IMG/VR virus record: IMGVR_UViG_3300037226_000114
Location: 1 to 42,969 of that record
DNA: 42,969 nucleotides
Direction: 5' to 3' (one strand)
Source: a virus
How positions within the stretch are numbered: the first letter of the stretch is position 1; the number at the start of each line of letters is the position of its first letter. The translations under genes and the position numbers were made by a program. This document shows, in pieces, positions 23,542 to 32,788 of this stretch. The notes below the pieces were generated by a model. That model had not been told where the DNA came from. It searched no databases and saw nothing but the letters and a program-made list of their open reading frames with translations.

Positions 23542-25739
23542 CCTTCGCCGACTGGAAAGCCGCGGTGTACGCGGCGCTCACGGATCGCAAACCGAGCGAC
23601 GTCAATTTCGCGGCCGCCGTCGCGGACTACGTGCGCGGTCGGATCGCGCGTGACCTGCGCAACGACGTGCCGACCTACGGCATGATCGAGAAGCGGTACA
23701 CCGCGCTGCGCCGCGGGCTGATCGGCTACCAGACGACGTTGAACGATGCGACGCTGCAAGCCAATGTGAAGGCACTTCTCCGCGTGGGAGTGGATGACAA
23801 TGTTTTTGCGCAGGCTGCCGCGGAATGGGTGCGCTCGCAGGCCGGCGATCCGGCGGCCCTCGCGCGCTATGCCACGTTGTCTGCCCGGTTGGCCGGATTC
23901 CAAACCGCGCTGAGCGACGCCGATCTCCGCACGGCGGTAAAAGGAATTCTGCGCGCCGGCGTGGACGACAACCTCTTTGCCCAGGCGGTGGCAGAATATG
24001 TGCGGGCGCAATCTGGCGACACCGCAGCGCTGCCGCGGTACGCGGCGTTGCAACAGCGGTTGGCCGGATACCAGACAACCTTGGACGACACGACGCTGCA
24101 GACGAACGTGAAGGCGCTGCTGCGCACCGGCGCCGACGTCAATCTCTTCACGGCAGCGGTGGCCGAATATATACGGGCGCGCATCGACGGCAAACCCGAT
24201 CCTGCGGCGGATGCCCGCTACGCCGCATTGAAGGCCCGGCTCGCCGGATATCAGACGTCCTTGACGGGCGGGCAGGTCAGTGCGGCCGTAACGGTGTTAT
24301 TGACCGATGGGCCTCGTGACAATGCGACCTTTGCCCAGGCGTGCGCGCTTTATGTGCGCGCGTACATGGCGCGCGAAATCGATGCCCGCAATGAGGAGGC
24401 CACGGCTCAAGTGGCGATGGCGACCGCCGCAAGCTGCCAGGCCGAGTTTGAGCGGATGCGCATCCGGCTGCTCGGATTCACGTACACCGGAGCTTCGTTG
24501 GTGACTGACGTGGGGAATTTCCTGCCAATCGATTCGCAACGGCTGGTCGCGACTCCCCTGTTCAATACGCTCGTGGCCAATGCGCAGACGGCGCTGACGG
24601 CATTTTCCACGTGGTTTGGCGGGATGGTTACACAAGCCATCTACGAGTTGGAGGATGTGAACACATGGCAAAACGCGCAGATTGCCGCTGCGCAGTCCGA
24701 CCTGCAGACGATCGACACGTGGCAGAACGCGCAGATCACCATCGCGAAGTCGGATTTGCAGACGGTCGATACGTGGGTGAATGCGCAGATCGCCACCGCC
24801 AAAGACGACCTGCAATCGCTGCGCGAGCGGGTTGACCTGGAAATCATCGCCGGCGCCGCCGACCTGCAGCAGTACGTGCGGGCCTTCCAGCTCGGCCATC
24901 AATCGACCCTGACCGAGAGCGATGTGGTCGCGGACGGCCAAGTGTGCACCGGCTACCTGCCGAGTGAATCCCAGTTGCGCGAGGCGCGACTGCGATGCTT
25001 GAACGATCCGAACGGCAACGACGATTGGGCCGTGCAAATGACCGAGGGGCAGGTGGCGCTGACCGCCGGCGTGGCGGTGCCGATCAGCTCGACGACCCTG
25101 ACAGTTTTCACTTTGACGTTGCTCGCGGACGATAGCAACGCCGGCGAAGTTCTGGCGGGGTACGGATCGCAGGTGCCGTTGCAGCCGTTGCCGCTCGTGC
25201 TGCCCTTGGTGCCAGGCCGGTACTACGATCTCTCGCAGGTGATGGTCAAGGGGAGTGTGACGGGCGACAAGGCGACCTATTCGGCCCCGGTCTTCAACGA
25301 TCAACTGATCGTGAAGGAACACCGGTGCGAGCCGGTGAACTGGGACTCCCGGCACCACCAGATCGAAACGACTCACTGGTTCAGAAACCTGCCGCTTAAT
25401 CCGGAACCCAACGACCGCTGGAAACTGCCGCGACTCCCGCGGGCGCCGCAGCTCGCAATCGATCCGAAGGGCAGCGAGTTCATGCTGGGCCCGGGGTTGA
25501 AGGCGGGCCAATTCGAGCTGTTGCTGGTGTACGACACCATCAAGCGCGACTACGGCGCTCTCGACCAGGTGCCTTTCGATGCCGACTCGGCGCGGGCGGT
25601 ATCGCTGTTTGTCAATGCGGCGTTATCCGGCGAGTGGGGCGAGGCGCTTGCCCAGAAGATGGCATGGCGCGGCGACTACGAGTCGGCCCGGACGCGGTTG
25701 TACCTGAAATACCGGGGGCGAACAGAGGTGCGGCCGTGA
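23538..25739 (+). CDS. Repeat-containing neck/tail protein
   Basis: 733 residues in three regions. Residues ~53-284 hold four helical tandem repeats of 57-60 residues (RYxALxxRLAGYQTTLxD, then NVKALLR, then NLFAQAVAEYVRA), preceded by a partial unit. Around 376-429 there are three copies of an 18-residue unit beginning TWQNAQI. The C-terminal ~200 residues are globular (WFRNLPLNPEPNDRWKLP; YDTIKRDYGALDQVPFDADS) and may be a tail-tubular-A/connector-like domain, as the next gene resembles the nozzle partner. The helical repeats suggest a long coil, spring-like or adaptor segment. The connector role is inference from order. Confidence 0.55.
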   Translation: MTFADWKAAVYAALTDRKPSDVNFAAAVADYVRGRIARDLRNDVPTYGMIEKRYTALRRGLIGYQTTLNDATLQANVKALLRVGVDDNVFAQAAAEWVRSQAGDPAALARYATLSARLAGFQTALSDADLRTAVKGILRAGVDDNLFAQAVAEYVRAQSGDTAALPRYAALQQRLAGYQTTLDDTTLQTNVKALLRTGADVNLFTAAVAEYIRARIDGKPDPAADARYAALKARLAGYQTSLTGGQVSAAVTVLLTDGPRDNATFAQACALYVRAYMAREIDARNEEATAQVAMATAASCQAEFERMRIRLLGFTYTGASLVTDVGNFLPIDSQRLVATPLFNTLVANAQTALTAFSTWFGGMVTQAIYELEDVNTWQNAQIAAAQSDLQTIDTWQNAQITIAKSDLQTVDTWVNAQIATAKDDLQSLRERVDLEIIAGAADLQQYVRAFQLGHQSTLTESDVVADGQVCTGYLPSESQLREARLRCLNDPNGNDDWAVQMTEGQVALTAGVAVPISSTTLTVFTLTLLADDSNAGEVLAGYGSQVPLQPLPLVLPLVPGRYYDLSQVMVKGSVTGDKATYSAPVFNDQLIVKEHRCEPVNWDSRHHQIETTHWFRNLPLNPEPNDRWKLPRLPRAPQLAIDPKGSEFMLGPGLKAGQFELLLVYDTIKRDYGALDQVPFDADSARAVSLFVNAALSGEWGEALAQKMAWRGDYESARTRLYLKYRGRTEVRP
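23694..24389 (+). repeat. Four 57-60-residue coding repeats
   Basis: In-frame repeats starting at codons for residues 53, 110, 167 and 227, each with the core LAGYQT and VAEYVRA (or close variants). DNA copies have diverged at many third positions, so the array is old, not a recent duplication. Confidence 0.75.
24663..24824 (+). repeat. Three 54-bp in-frame coding repeats
   Basis: Units start at 24663, 24717 and 24771. Each encodes an 18-residue helix beginning TWQNAQI or TWVNAQI and ending SDLQT or DDLQS. Copies 1 and 2 are nearly identical at protein level. Confidence 0.75.
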
Positions 25740-27829
25740 ATGTGCCGATCGTAGCAGGCCAGGCCGGTGGCGACCTGATGACGACGAAGGTCTCGCGCGA
25801 CGTGGCCGGAGCGAACAACTTCGTGTTGAAGCGCGACTGGCGGCGGGAACTTGACCGGGAAGTCAGGCGCGAAGGCGACCTGCCGTTTGCCCCGGCGAGC
25901 GGCGGGACGGGCAATCAGCCGTTCCCCAATCACCCGAGCACGGCCGAGGCGATCACCCTCGAATTCACCGGGCGACAGGACAACGGGCACACGACGTTCA
26001 TCTGCGGGACGCCGAGCACGCTCTTCCGTTTTTTCCGCTTCGAGGACCAGGCCATCGTGGCGGCGGGCATCGTGCAGGCAGGAATCCTCGGCACGATCAG
26101 CGACGGGATTTGGTTGATCATCGGGACCGGATTTAGCGGCGGCCATCGGTGGGAAGCGGTGAACTGCGGAGGGTTGACGATCTTCAACAACGGCGCCGAT
26201 CTGCCGCTGCGTTACCACCTGAGCGAATTCTCGGTCACGCCGCTGTACGAGCTGCGCGAGCAGGGAATCGCTTTCGTCGAGACCATCGAGGAGCTGAACG
26301 GAATGCTGCTGCTCGGCGGGGTGGCGCAGCTGGTGGACAGTGCGAGCTTCTTCGCCACCTCCGGATCTCCCTATGGGCGCGTCACCGATCCGACGCTATA
26401 CGACATCGTGCACTATCTTTTCATGTGGAGCGATCCGGCCGGCCCGGGCCGATGGGCAGCGCAGATGACCGGCACGATCCGCTACCAGTCCCAAGTGTTT
26501 CATCCGGCCTACAACGGGCTATCGATGCAATCGGGAGATGCAGTGCGACTCAAGGGCATGGGGTTGAATGGCGGCGATCTGTTGACGACTTTGCAGAGCA
26601 AATTCATCGACGCGACGACCGGCCTGCCGGCTTGGATATTGGCCGATGCCGCCGTCTTCCAGCCCGATCGATACCTCGCGGACAATGCGGACATCATGCG
26701 CTTTGCTCAGTGGACGAAGGGCCCCGGGAAGGATTGGGCCACGGCGAACAACATCAATACCGTGGAAGACGCCGCGCTATATCATTGGAACACCTATGGG
26801 AAGTACGAACTGTGGCGCTCCGCGCCCGCCGCGCCCCTGGCCGAGCAGGATGCTGCCAGTCTCATTTGCGGTTCGTACCCGGTGCTCGACGATTCGACCG
26901 CGATTTTGCGCATCAAGAAACTCGGCAGCGCGGTCATCATCGCGAAGGGCTCTGGCTTTGTGCTGGCCAGTTTCACCGGTGCCGCCGGCGCTCCGTTCTC
27001 GTTTCTGCGGGTGTATTCCGGAGACCAGGCGCTGGTCTGGAAGTGGACGCTCATCAACCTCGAAGACACATCGCTCGTTTATGCCGGAGCCGACGATTTC
27101 TATACCTTCGACGCAGCGACGCTGAAGCCATCCAAACACCCGAAGCTGACCCTTTGCAGCGACGTATTTTTCTCAGTGGTGCAACCGCCCTCGCCTGCCG
27201 CGCAGGCCAATCAGGACAGCGTGTTTGCCGTGGACAACCGCATCACGAAAGAAGTGTGGTTCCTGTTTCCTTCCGCGGGACCGGACTACGGGTTGACGTG
27301 GGATTACCGGGCGCAGGATCTGGGCGGCAACCGCTGTGCCACGCTGGGCGCGGCCTATACGGCGGGGGCGATGATCGACAATCCTGCGGCGCCTGGCACG
27401 GACTGGTTTGTGCTCGGAAACGCCGTTGGCACGGTCCTGCAATACGGCCGCGATCGCGGCGGCGCACTGGCATTCCAGCGGAACGGGGCAAATTACTATT
27501 CGGATATGTGGTCGGGGCTGGCTGATTTTGGCGACGCCGTGAACATGAAACACGTGAGGCAGTATCTGCTGCTCCTCGCGAGCCAGTCGCCCAATACGCC
27601 CTTGACCGTGCAATTCTTCGCGACGCTCAACGCGGCGGTGGCCGCGACCGAACTGGCGGGCAGTCCGGTGACGTTCAATAATCCTGCTGCGCACAACACG
27701 ATCTACCCGCACTGGCTCGTGCAATTGATCCAGGAACGGATCCGCGCGACCGGATCAACGGACGCGCAGATTGCCCAACGGGTCTGGTCGATTGGGCGCG
27801 TCGGAGGCGCGAGCAGCGGACGACTATGA
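25736..27829 (+). CDS. Beta-propeller tail nozzle-type protein
   Basis: 697 residues from a GTG start at 25736 in a GTGA overlap (reads MNVPIVAGQAGGD). The protein is built of many beta strands with repeated YxGADDFYTFDAATL and VFAVDNRITKEVWFLFP segments. These are typical of blades in podovirus tail nozzle or tail-tubular-B proteins such as T7 gp12 and P22 gp10. These proteins close and extend the short tail through which DNA is ejected. The assignment rests on strand pattern and gene order. No enzymatic motif is seen. Ends in an ATGA overlap. Confidence 0.65.
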   Translation: MNVPIVAGQAGGDLMTTKVSRDVAGANNFVLKRDWRRELDREVRREGDLPFAPASGGTGNQPFPNHPSTAEAITLEFTGRQDNGHTTFICGTPSTLFRFFRFEDQAIVAAGIVQAGILGTISDGIWLIIGTGFSGGHRWEAVNCGGLTIFNNGADLPLRYHLSEFSVTPLYELREQGIAFVETIEELNGMLLLGGVAQLVDSASFFATSGSPYGRVTDPTLYDIVHYLFMWSDPAGPGRWAAQMTGTIRYQSQVFHPAYNGLSMQSGDAVRLKGMGLNGGDLLTTLQSKFIDATTGLPAWILADAAVFQPDRYLADNADIMRFAQWTKGPGKDWATANNINTVEDAALYHWNTYGKYELWRSAPAAPLAEQDAASLICGSYPVLDDSTAILRIKKLGSAVIIAKGSGFVLASFTGAAGAPFSFLRVYSGDQALVWKWTLINLEDTSLVYAGADDFYTFDAATLKPSKHPKLTLCSDVFFSVVQPPSPAAQANQDSVFAVDNRITKEVWFLFPSAGPDYGLTWDYRAQDLGGNRCATLGAAYTAGAMIDNPAAPGTDWFVLGNAVGTVLQYGRDRGGALAFQRNGANYYSDMWSGLADFGDAVNMKHVRQYLLLLASQSPNTPLTVQFFATLNAAVAATELAGSPVTFNNPAAHNTIYPHWLVQLIQERIRATGSTDAQIAQRVWSIGRVGGASSGRL

Positions 27830-28020
27830 TCGGCAACACCACAGGCCAGATGCGATCGCGCCGAATGCCGGACTTCCCTCCGCCGCCCGCGAGCCTGACC
27901 GCCAACCCGGACACGGCAAAATGGGCGAGCGATCTCCAGAAAATGTGGAATGCCGCCAGCACTCTGATCGAGCAGATGGCCGATACTGTCGACAAACTCA
28001 GCACTCAAAAGAAGCCTTAA
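27826..28020 (+). CDS. Small hypothetical tail-region protein
   Basis: 64 residues from ATG 27826 (ATGA overlap). A Pro-rich N-terminal stretch (MPDFPPPPASL) leads into an amphipathic helix (KMWNAASTLIEQMADTVDKL), resembling a small oligomerising or adaptor peptide. Lies between nozzle and fibre-like genes. Confidence 0.6.
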   Translation: MIGNTTGQMRSRRMPDFPPPPASLTANPDTAKWASDLQKMWNAASTLIEQMADTVDKLSTQKKP

Positions 28021-28024
28021 TCCA

Positions 28025-28564
28025 ATGAATCACATCTCCCTCACTACGCGATCCGGCGCCGGCGCGGCGCTCAGCCAGGCTCAATTCGACGCCAACATCA
28101 CCACCCTGCAAGCCGCGGTGAACGGCCTGATGGATCTGGTCGGGCTGGTCGTCAGCGACAGCGGCGTTTATAGGCAGTCCGCGCTCTCGGAGCTGCTTTA
28201 CAAGTACGAGCAAACCCTCTCCAATACGATCACATCAACGGGGGCTGCACATGTGACATTGTGTTCTTTCGAACTCGATAATGTACCGGCGGGAGATACG
28301 TTGTTTTGGTACAAGACCCAAGGGGTTGGGAATGCCGGTGCAAACAACGGACACCTAACGCTACAAGTGGCGGGAGCGAATCTCGATGTCACTCCAACTG
28401 ATCCGCTGAACACGCTCGGTAACGCATACGGATTAACCTGCATGGGAAGATTTGGTAATTTCGCAGGAGGAACACTCTCCTTATCGATGTTTTTTGATAC
28501 GTCATCGACGACGAGCAACGTGTCCTTCTCCAACCAGCACCTCATGGTGATTGGCGGGTTGTGA
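28025..28564 (+). CDS. Fibre-like protein, probable receptor-binding tip
   Basis: 179 residues. The N-terminal motif ISLTTRSGAGAALSQAQFDANITTLQAAV matches the attachment segment of many phage tail fibres (G-S-A-L-t-x-x-x-x-D-A-N-x-x-x-L). A short helix follows, then a beta-rich C-terminal domain. From ~28200 to 28560 the DNA is visibly less G+C rich than its neighbours, as often seen where receptor-binding tips are exchanged. It probably forms a trimer on the tail. The host receptor cannot be inferred. Confidence 0.6.
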   Translation: MNHISLTTRSGAGAALSQAQFDANITTLQAAVNGLMDLVGLVVSDSGVYRQSALSELLYKYEQTLSNTITSTGAAHVTLCSFELDNVPAGDTLFWYKTQGVGNAGANNGHLTLQVAGANLDVTPTDPLNTLGNAYGLTCMGRFGNFAGGTLSLSMFFDTSSTTSNVSFSNQHLMVIGGL

Positions 28565-29025
28565 CGCTGAGGGTAGAGCCGACGCGCGATCGCGAGTATC
28601 TGCGGCGGTGGATGCTGCGGCCGAGCGTCCTGCGCGGCGTGCTGCGCGGCCTGCCTCCGATGGCTCCGGCCGCCATCGAGCGGGACTTCGACGAGGTGGT
28701 GCGATCGCCAGCGCGGTTCTTCGCCGTGCACGTGGACGGCGAAGAGAAAGGTTGCATCCTCTTCAAGCAGCGCGAAGACGCTACATGGGAGCTGCATATC
28801 TGCCTGGCGACATGGCATAGCACAACGCGGCTGGCGGTAAAGATCGCGATAGGCCGCATGGGCCCGACGACCATTCACGGCGACTTCTGCGCCAGCAACC
28901 GGGCTGTGATGCGGCTGCTGGACGATCTGGGGTTCTCGGCTCCGGAGATATTCCAGCCTGCGTGGTCAACCGAGCCGTGGTGCCGGCGCACTTTAAGGTT
29001 GCAGAATCCTTGTAAGGGCACATAA
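28561..29025 (+). CDS. GNAT-fold acetyltransferase-like protein
   Basis: 154 residues from a GTG start in a GTGA overlap. The C-terminal half has the GNAT order: a beta strand (FFAVHVDGEEKGCILFK), a second strand (TWELHIC), a helix, a strand (TTIHGDF), then ASNRAVMRLLDDLGF, which matches the N-x-A-x-x-L-x-x-x-L-G-F end of acetyltransferases. GNATs near tail genes are known in podoviruses, but their substrates are mostly unknown. The stop codon and last residues are encoded inside late dyad copy 4. Confidence 0.65.
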   Translation: MTLRVEPTRDREYLRRWMLRPSVLRGVLRGLPPMAPAAIERDFDEVVRSPARFFAVHVDGEEKGCILFKQREDATWELHICLATWHSTTRLAVKIAIGRMGPTTIHGDFCASNRAVMRLLDDLGFSAPEIFQPAWSTEPWCRRTLRLQNPCKGT

Positions 29026-29033
29026 GCCCTAAC
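29012..29033. promoter_or_regulatory. Late dyad copy 4
   Basis: GTAAGGGC (29012-29019), centre ACATAA, GCCCTAAC (29026-29033), one mismatch. A 23-nt span including the preceding T is identical to copy 5 at 34582-34604. It ends 2 nt before the ATG at 29036 and overlaps the acetyltransferase stop. Confidence 0.75.
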
Positions 29034-29035
29034 TC

Positions 29036-30109
29036 ATGCCTTGGATCATTCCACTCGCAGCGGCGGCCGTCAGCGCCTACGGCAGCATGTCGGCGGCCGA
29101 CAGCGCAGCGCAGTCGCAGGCAACGGCCAACAACACGAACATCGCGCTGCAACAGCAGCAGCTGGCCCAGAACCTCGACATCTTCCACCAGACGCGGGGC
29201 TCGACCGGCTCGGCCATCTTGCCGGAATACCTCAAGGGCAGCGAAGCGACGCTGGGCCAGAGCGCGGCGGACACCGCGGCGGCGCTGTTCAACTACAACG
29301 GCGGCGCGCAGGGGATGCTCGATTCCACGGGGAAGATGGTCGCCGGCTATCAGCCGATGATCGCATCCGGCGACCAGGCGCTGGGCAATATTTTCAACGG
29401 GCAGACGGCGGCGCAGCGCCAGCAATCGCTCGCACCCGTGCTCGCCGCCAACAAGGGGGTGATGGCTGCCAACACGAACGCGGCGACGTCGCGGGCGGCC
29501 GCAATCAATTCGGGCCTGGATCAGACTCTCGCCGGGTTGCGGGCGGGGCGCGCTGCGGCGGGCTTCCGTGGCACGAGCACCTTCGACACCAACCGAGCGA
29601 TCGACGCGACGACCGGCGCGCGGATGCAGGCGGCCAGCGAACTGGGACAGGCGAACGTGGCCAATGCGCAGTTGGGTGTGACCAACGCCTCGGCGACCAA
29701 TGCGCTCGACGAAAGCAACCTGAATCTGCTGCTGAACAATCTCAACACGCCGTTCACGCGGGCGGGGATGGTGAGCAATTTCAATGCGCTGCCCGTGAAT
29801 ACGGCGGCGCAGACGTACTCGAATGCGATGGCGCCGCTCAATTACTTCAAGATCGGGACCGGATCGGCGCCGCAACTGAACATGCCAACGGTCGCGCCAG
29901 TGCCAACCAACGGCCAGACCGCCGGGGCGGCCATCGCCGGCGGGGCGCAGTCGATCGGCACGTACTTTGCGCAGCAACAGCAGATGCAACAGCTGCAGCA
30001 GATGTATGCCCAGATCTACGGGAATCAGCCATACACCGGCCAATTCGGCGGCTCGGGAAACGGAGTGTCGGGGAATCTTAATTTGGCTGCGCAAACGTCG
30101 GATTACTGA
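29036..30109 (+). CDS. Internal virion / DNA-ejection protein candidate
   Basis: 357 residues, first gene after late dyad copy 4. The N-terminus MPWIIPLAAAAVSAYGSMSAADSAAQSQA is short, hydrophobic and Ala-rich, then long Gln/Asn/Ala-rich helices (NTNIALQQQQLAQNL). This matches the general look of podovirus ejection proteins of the T7 gp14 / P22 gp7 type, which leave the head during infection and help form a channel through the envelope. The C-terminus is Gly/Gln-rich with QQQQMQQLQQM. The call rests on composition and neighbours. Its stop overlaps the next ATG by 1 bp. Confidence 0.6.
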   Translation: MPWIIPLAAAAVSAYGSMSAADSAAQSQATANNTNIALQQQQLAQNLDIFHQTRGSTGSAILPEYLKGSEATLGQSAADTAAALFNYNGGAQGMLDSTGKMVAGYQPMIASGDQALGNIFNGQTAAQRQQSLAPVLAANKGVMAANTNAATSRAAAINSGLDQTLAGLRAGRAAAGFRGTSTFDTNRAIDATTGARMQAASELGQANVANAQLGVTNASATNALDESNLNLLLNNLNTPFTRAGMVSNFNALPVNTAAQTYSNAMAPLNYFKIGTGSAPQLNMPTVAPVPTNGQTAGAAIAGGAQSIGTYFAQQQQMQQLQQMYAQIYGNQPYTGQFGGSGNGVSGNLNLAAQTSDY

Positions 30110-31521
30110 TGACCTTCGACACCCCAGCACTCATCGAGATGTTCCGGCAGTCGTTCTCGCCGCTCACGCAGCTGAGCGCAGGGCAGCTGGCGATGACGCA
30201 CGAGCAGTTGCAACGCCAGGCGGACATCCACGACCGGATGCAACAGCTCCAGGCGCAGGACCAGATGACGACGGCGCGCGAAACGGCGCTGGAAAAACTG
30301 CGCGCCGAGGCGGCGCAAACGCTGGAAGGGTTGCACGGGCAAAACGAATTGACGGCCCGCATGGCGTCGGAAGGGTTGGCCCAAAAAGCAAACCTGCAAT
30401 CGCAGCGCGAAGCGCGCACCGCCCACGAACTCGATCAGGCGCGCACGCTGGTGGCAAATCTCGGCCTCCGCGGCATCGATCCGAAGGACCCCGACTACGT
30501 GGACAAAGTGCACGCGGCCGCGGCGGAAGAAATGGCGAAGGACCGCCAAGCGGCCACGGAGATCGACAAACAGATCAATGCGTACAGCGATCAGATCAAC
30601 TCTCTGGCCAAAGATGCGGACGTGCCGGAAGCGCGCCAGGTGGCAATCGCCAAATCGGTGATGCTCGGGCTCGCCGCCGATGACAAGCAGAAGGCCGCCA
30701 TCGGGAAGGCCAAGAGCCTCGACGATTTGCAGGCGCTGGCCGGAGACATTCCCGGGGCGGTCGAAAAGATCCAGACGTTGATCGGCAACGAGGAAAGGAC
30801 GCGGGCCGGCGTATTTGCGCGCAAAGTGGCACCGCTCCAGGCCCGGCAAACCGCATTGCAGCGGACGCAGGACGTTTTCGCAAAGAGGGGCATTTCGCCG
30901 GACTATGAGGCACTACGGGCCAATGTGGCGCCGGATGATGAAGAGGCCACGGCGGCACCGCACAGCAAGGGGCTGACGGCCGCCGATGTGACGAATCTCG
31001 TGCCGCAGAATGGGACCAATGGGGCGAATGGGACGAATACGCCAGTGGCGGCGGTAGCGCCCGCGGCCCCGATGGCTCCGCCCTATTCGGCCGTGGGATT
31101 GTATCAGCGGTTGAGAGGAGGCGGTCGGGCGCCGGCCATCGCTAACGCGGCATCAAATACCGCGATGCGAGTAGCGGCCGCACCTGGGCAGGCCATCGAT
31201 GAGATCGCCCGGCAATCAAGTCGGCTGTGGGATGGTACGGTTGCTCCGCAAGGGCCCATCGCAATGGCCGGCGCTGGGCTTGGCACTCTAGCCACAGGTA
31301 CTGCGGGCGAAGCCATCGACGCCCAGCGGGCGAAGGTGGCGCAGGTCCGCCAGATGATCGCCGCGCTGCAAACCAATCCGGCGAACGCCCAGACCGTGCG
31401 CGCATTGCGGGCGGCTTTGTTCGCGCCCGATATGGATTCGGCCGTTTCGCAAGCGGTCAACTCCGGGCCGGCCGCTCCCCGATTGTATGGGCCCGGCACG
31501 CCGCTGGTCGCGACGCCTTGA
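30109..31521 (+). CDS. Second ejection-type internal protein candidate
   Basis: 470 residues from ATG 30109, overlapping the previous stop by one base. Residues ~20-260 are long charged helices with Gln and Ala (QLQRQADIHDRMQQLQAQDQ). Residues ~295-330 are a disordered stretch with short NGTNGANGT repeats. The C-terminal ~120 residues hold a Gly/Ala-rich hydrophobic part (GPIAMAGAGLGTLATGTAGEA) that could insert in a membrane. Similar in kind to large internal proteins ejected by podoviruses. No lytic-transglycosylase motif was found. Confidence 0.55.
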   Translation: MTFDTPALIEMFRQSFSPLTQLSAGQLAMTHEQLQRQADIHDRMQQLQAQDQMTTARETALEKLRAEAAQTLEGLHGQNELTARMASEGLAQKANLQSQREARTAHELDQARTLVANLGLRGIDPKDPDYVDKVHAAAAEEMAKDRQAATEIDKQINAYSDQINSLAKDADVPEARQVAIAKSVMLGLAADDKQKAAIGKAKSLDDLQALAGDIPGAVEKIQTLIGNEERTRAGVFARKVAPLQARQTALQRTQDVFAKRGISPDYEALRANVAPDDEEATAAPHSKGLTAADVTNLVPQNGTNGANGTNTPVAAVAPAAPMAPPYSAVGLYQRLRGGGRAPAIANAASNTAMRVAAAPGQAIDEIARQSSRLWDGTVAPQGPIAMAGAGLGTLATGTAGEAIDAQRAKVAQVRQMIAALQTNPANAQTVRALRAALFAPDMDSAVSQAVNSGPAAPRLYGPGTPLVATP

Positions 31522-31523
31522 GT

Positions 31524-32786
31524 ATGGCGAAGGACCTGAAGTCGATCAGGTGCCTCGTGGTCGATTATGGGCTTTTCGTCGAACTGGCCGTGCGCCTGGC
31601 GCGGGACTACGGCAAGGTCTATTACCATTCGCCGTGGCAGTCCGAGGCGCCGAAGATGAACACGGCGTGGGTCGGCCGCGGGCTGGAAAACATCGAGGTG
31701 GTTGACAGTCCGTTCGACGTGCTCGACGACGTGGATCTGATCGTGTATCCGGCCAACTGTTTCGCTTCCCAGCAGCTGCAGTTTGAGAAGCTGGGCAAGA
31801 AAATCTGGGGCGCGCGCAAGGGTGAGCGGATGGAGCTCGATCGCGTGTGGGCCAAGGAGGAGATGAAGCGCCGCGGGCTCCCGGTCGGCCCGTATGCCGT
31901 GGTGAAGGGGATGGCCGCCCTGCGCGACTACCTGAAGAAGCACGAGAACGTGTACGTGAAAGTCTCCAAGTGGCGCGGCACGTTCGAGACCTTTGGATCG
32001 AAGGATTACAAGAGCATCGAGCCGTTGCTTGACGATGTGGAGAACGGGCTGGGCGCCTTCAAGCACGAGATCGAATTCATCGTCGAAGGGGCGATCGACG
32101 ATGCGGTGGAGATGGGCCTCGATGCCTACTGCGTCGATGGCAAGCTGCCCACGAAGCTGATGGCCGGGATCGAGGTGAAGGACCTCGGCTATGTCGGGAT
32201 CTTCAAGCCCTACGCCGAAATCCCGGAGCCGTTGCGCCGGTTCCCGACCAAGATGGAATCCTATTTCCGGGCGGAGCGGTATCGCTGCTTCTTCAGCGCC
32301 GATACCCGGATCACCAAAGGGCCCGTGCCGTACATGACGGATGCGTGTATGCGCGCGGCGACGCCGCCGAATGAACTCTACCAGGAGATCTACACCAACC
32401 TGGGGCAGATCATATGGGACGGGGCCAACGGCATTTTGACCGATCCGGAGCCGGTCGCCAAGTACGGCGCGGAGTTGATGATCCAGTCGTCGTTCTCAGG
32501 CAAGCACTGGCAGCCGATCGATTTCCCGGACGAGCTGCGGCGGTTCGTCAAGCTGCGCAACGCGACGCGGATCAAGGGCCGCTACTACATCATTCCGCAG
32601 GAGAGCGAACTGACGGACATCGGCGCGGTGATCGGCTACGGCGACACGCTGCAGGCGGCGATCAAGATGTGCAAGAAGGTCGCCGACCAGGTGACGGGCT
32701 ACGACATCCACGTGCCGACCGCCACGTTCGACTCGGCCGAGGAGGAAATCGCGAAGGGCGAGAAGATCGGCCTGAAGCTTTTTTGA
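31524..32786 (+). CDS. ATP-grasp enzyme (PurD/PurK-like fold)
   Basis: 420 residues from ATG 31524. An N-terminal Rossmann-like strand (CLVVDYGLFVE) and a VYPANCFASQQLQFEKLGKKIWG segment precede an ATP-grasp core. The core has DRVWAKEEMKRRGLPVGPYAVV (106-127), then NVYVKVSKWRGTFETF (142-157) with Lys146 in the usual ATP-contact place, and late EIEFIVEG and DAYCVDGK segments. ATP-grasp enzymes join a carboxylate to an amine via an acyl-phosphate. The substrate is unknown. It is not an obvious purine enzyme, since no other nucleotide-synthesis gene is nearby. It heads a trio with an HTH protein and a metallophosphoesterase. Confidence 0.7.
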   Translation: MAKDLKSIRCLVVDYGLFVELAVRLARDYGKVYYHSPWQSEAPKMNTAWVGRGLENIEVVDSPFDVLDDVDLIVYPANCFASQQLQFEKLGKKIWGARKGERMELDRVWAKEEMKRRGLPVGPYAVVKGMAALRDYLKKHENVYVKVSKWRGTFETFGSKDYKSIEPLLDDVENGLGAFKHEIEFIVEGAIDDAVEMGLDAYCVDGKLPTKLMAGIEVKDLGYVGIFKPYAEIPEPLRRFPTKMESYFRAERYRCFFSADTRITKGPVPYMTDACMRAATPPNELYQEIYTNLGQIIWDGANGILTDPEPVAKYGAELMIQSSFSGKHWQPIDFPDELRRFVKLRNATRIKGRYYIIPQESELTDIGAVIGYGDTLQAAIKMCKKVADQVTGYDIHVPTATFDSAEEEIAKGEKIGLKLF

Positions 32787-32788
32787 CC

